Positions 5,471 to 5,633 of a stretch of 5,633 nucleotides of DNA are shown here, one piece after another. This DNA comes from Caldisericota bacterium (lineage in GTDB: Bacteria; CG03; B21-G15): NCBI GenBank assembly GCA_003650255.1, contig QMOP01000097.1:1-5633 (forward strand), written 5' to 3'. Below the pieces are notes generated by a model. That model was not told where the DNA came from and ran no database searches. It worked only from the letters and a program-made list of their open reading frames with translations. Both the position numbers and the translations under genes were made by a program. Position 1 is the first letter of the stretch, and each line of letters opens with the position of its first letter.

Positions 5471-5633
5471 TGCCTCGTAGATGGGTAAAAGAAGAAATTA
5501 AAAAAAACGAAATAGCAATTCTTATTGATAATATCGTAAGATTTTTCAAAGAGAAAAAGGATACATCCATTATGATTTTGATTATAATTTTTGCAACTTT
5601 GATTTTTACTCCTTTACTTATAATTCAGCATAA
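5470..5633 (+). CDS. N-terminal part of a single-pass membrane protein, cut by the window edge
   Basis: The frame is open for 54 codons to the end of the window. It opens with a basic, charged cytoplasmic-looking stretch (MPRRWVKEEIKKNE), then an amphipathic helix (IAILIDNIVRFFKEKKD, 15-31), then one hydrophobic helix at about 33-52 ending in LLIIQH. A charged N-terminal helix ending in KEKK, followed by one membrane helix, is the usual beginning of membrane-anchored TPR proteins related to YfgM/YbgF-like envelope proteins. That identification is a guess from pattern, since no TPR repeat is in view. The start is supported by AAAGGA at 5456-5461 and the one-base overlap with the GAF-PAS stop. 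The coupling suggests the two proteins may be made together. Confidence 0.7.
   Translation, partial: MPRRWVKEEIKKNEIAILIDNIVRFFKEKKDTSIMILIIIFATLIFTPLLIIQH

Noticed and set aside
5470..5633. Frameshifted histidine-kinase remainder of the GAF-PAS protein.
   Set aside because: The downstream frame encodes a basic head and a membrane helix with its own ribosome site. No H-box or dimerisation-helix residues are visible there.
1..5633. CRISPR array, tRNA/rRNA, insertion sequence, inverted terminal repeats or prophage genes.
   Set aside because: No repeated units, structural RNA signatures, transposase motifs or abrupt composition change were seen. The window is almost entirely filled by housekeeping-type coding sequence.

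Overview
The window is AT-rich bacterial DNA, roughly two-thirds A+T by eye, with almost no non-coding sequence. The plus strand is strongly purine-rich along its genes. The proteins are rich in Lys, Glu and Ile, and AGA, AGG and ATA codons are common. Shine-Dalgarno sites are strong (AAGGAGG type). This composition, together with the DapL route to lysine and the tight packing, suggests an anaerobic and possibly thermophilic or uncultivated bacterial lineage. No phylum can be fixed without a search.

Layout: a gene cut off by the left edge reads leftward (minus strand, start at 121) and begins with a membrane-anchor-like N-terminus. A short divergent intergenic region (122-197) carries what look like two back-to-back promoters sharing one -35 site. 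From 198 to the right edge, all genes read rightward in one tightly packed, probably co-transcribed series: dapB (198-956), a FAH-family enzyme (953-1717), a small unrecognised membrane protein (1717-2091), dapL (2078-3247), folK (3241-3723), panC (3714-4580), a GAF-PAS sensor without an output domain (4598-5470), and the start of a single-pass membrane protein (5470 to edge). Every junction overlaps by 1-14 nt except panC to GAF-PAS, which has a 17-nt gap. No terminator, tRNA, repeat, mobile element or CRISPR array was seen.

Function: DapB makes tetrahydrodipicolinate, and DapL converts it in one step to LL-diaminopimelate. The core is therefore the aminotransferase variant of the diaminopimelate/lysine pathway, feeding peptidoglycan and protein synthesis. 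FolK (folate) and PanC (pantothenate/CoA) add two cofactor-biosynthesis steps. The roles of the FAH enzyme, the small membrane protein and the GAF-PAS protein in this company are unknown. These are the most interesting parts of an otherwise housekeeping biosynthetic operon. I did not see evidence of a defence system, mobile element or wholly new type of system.
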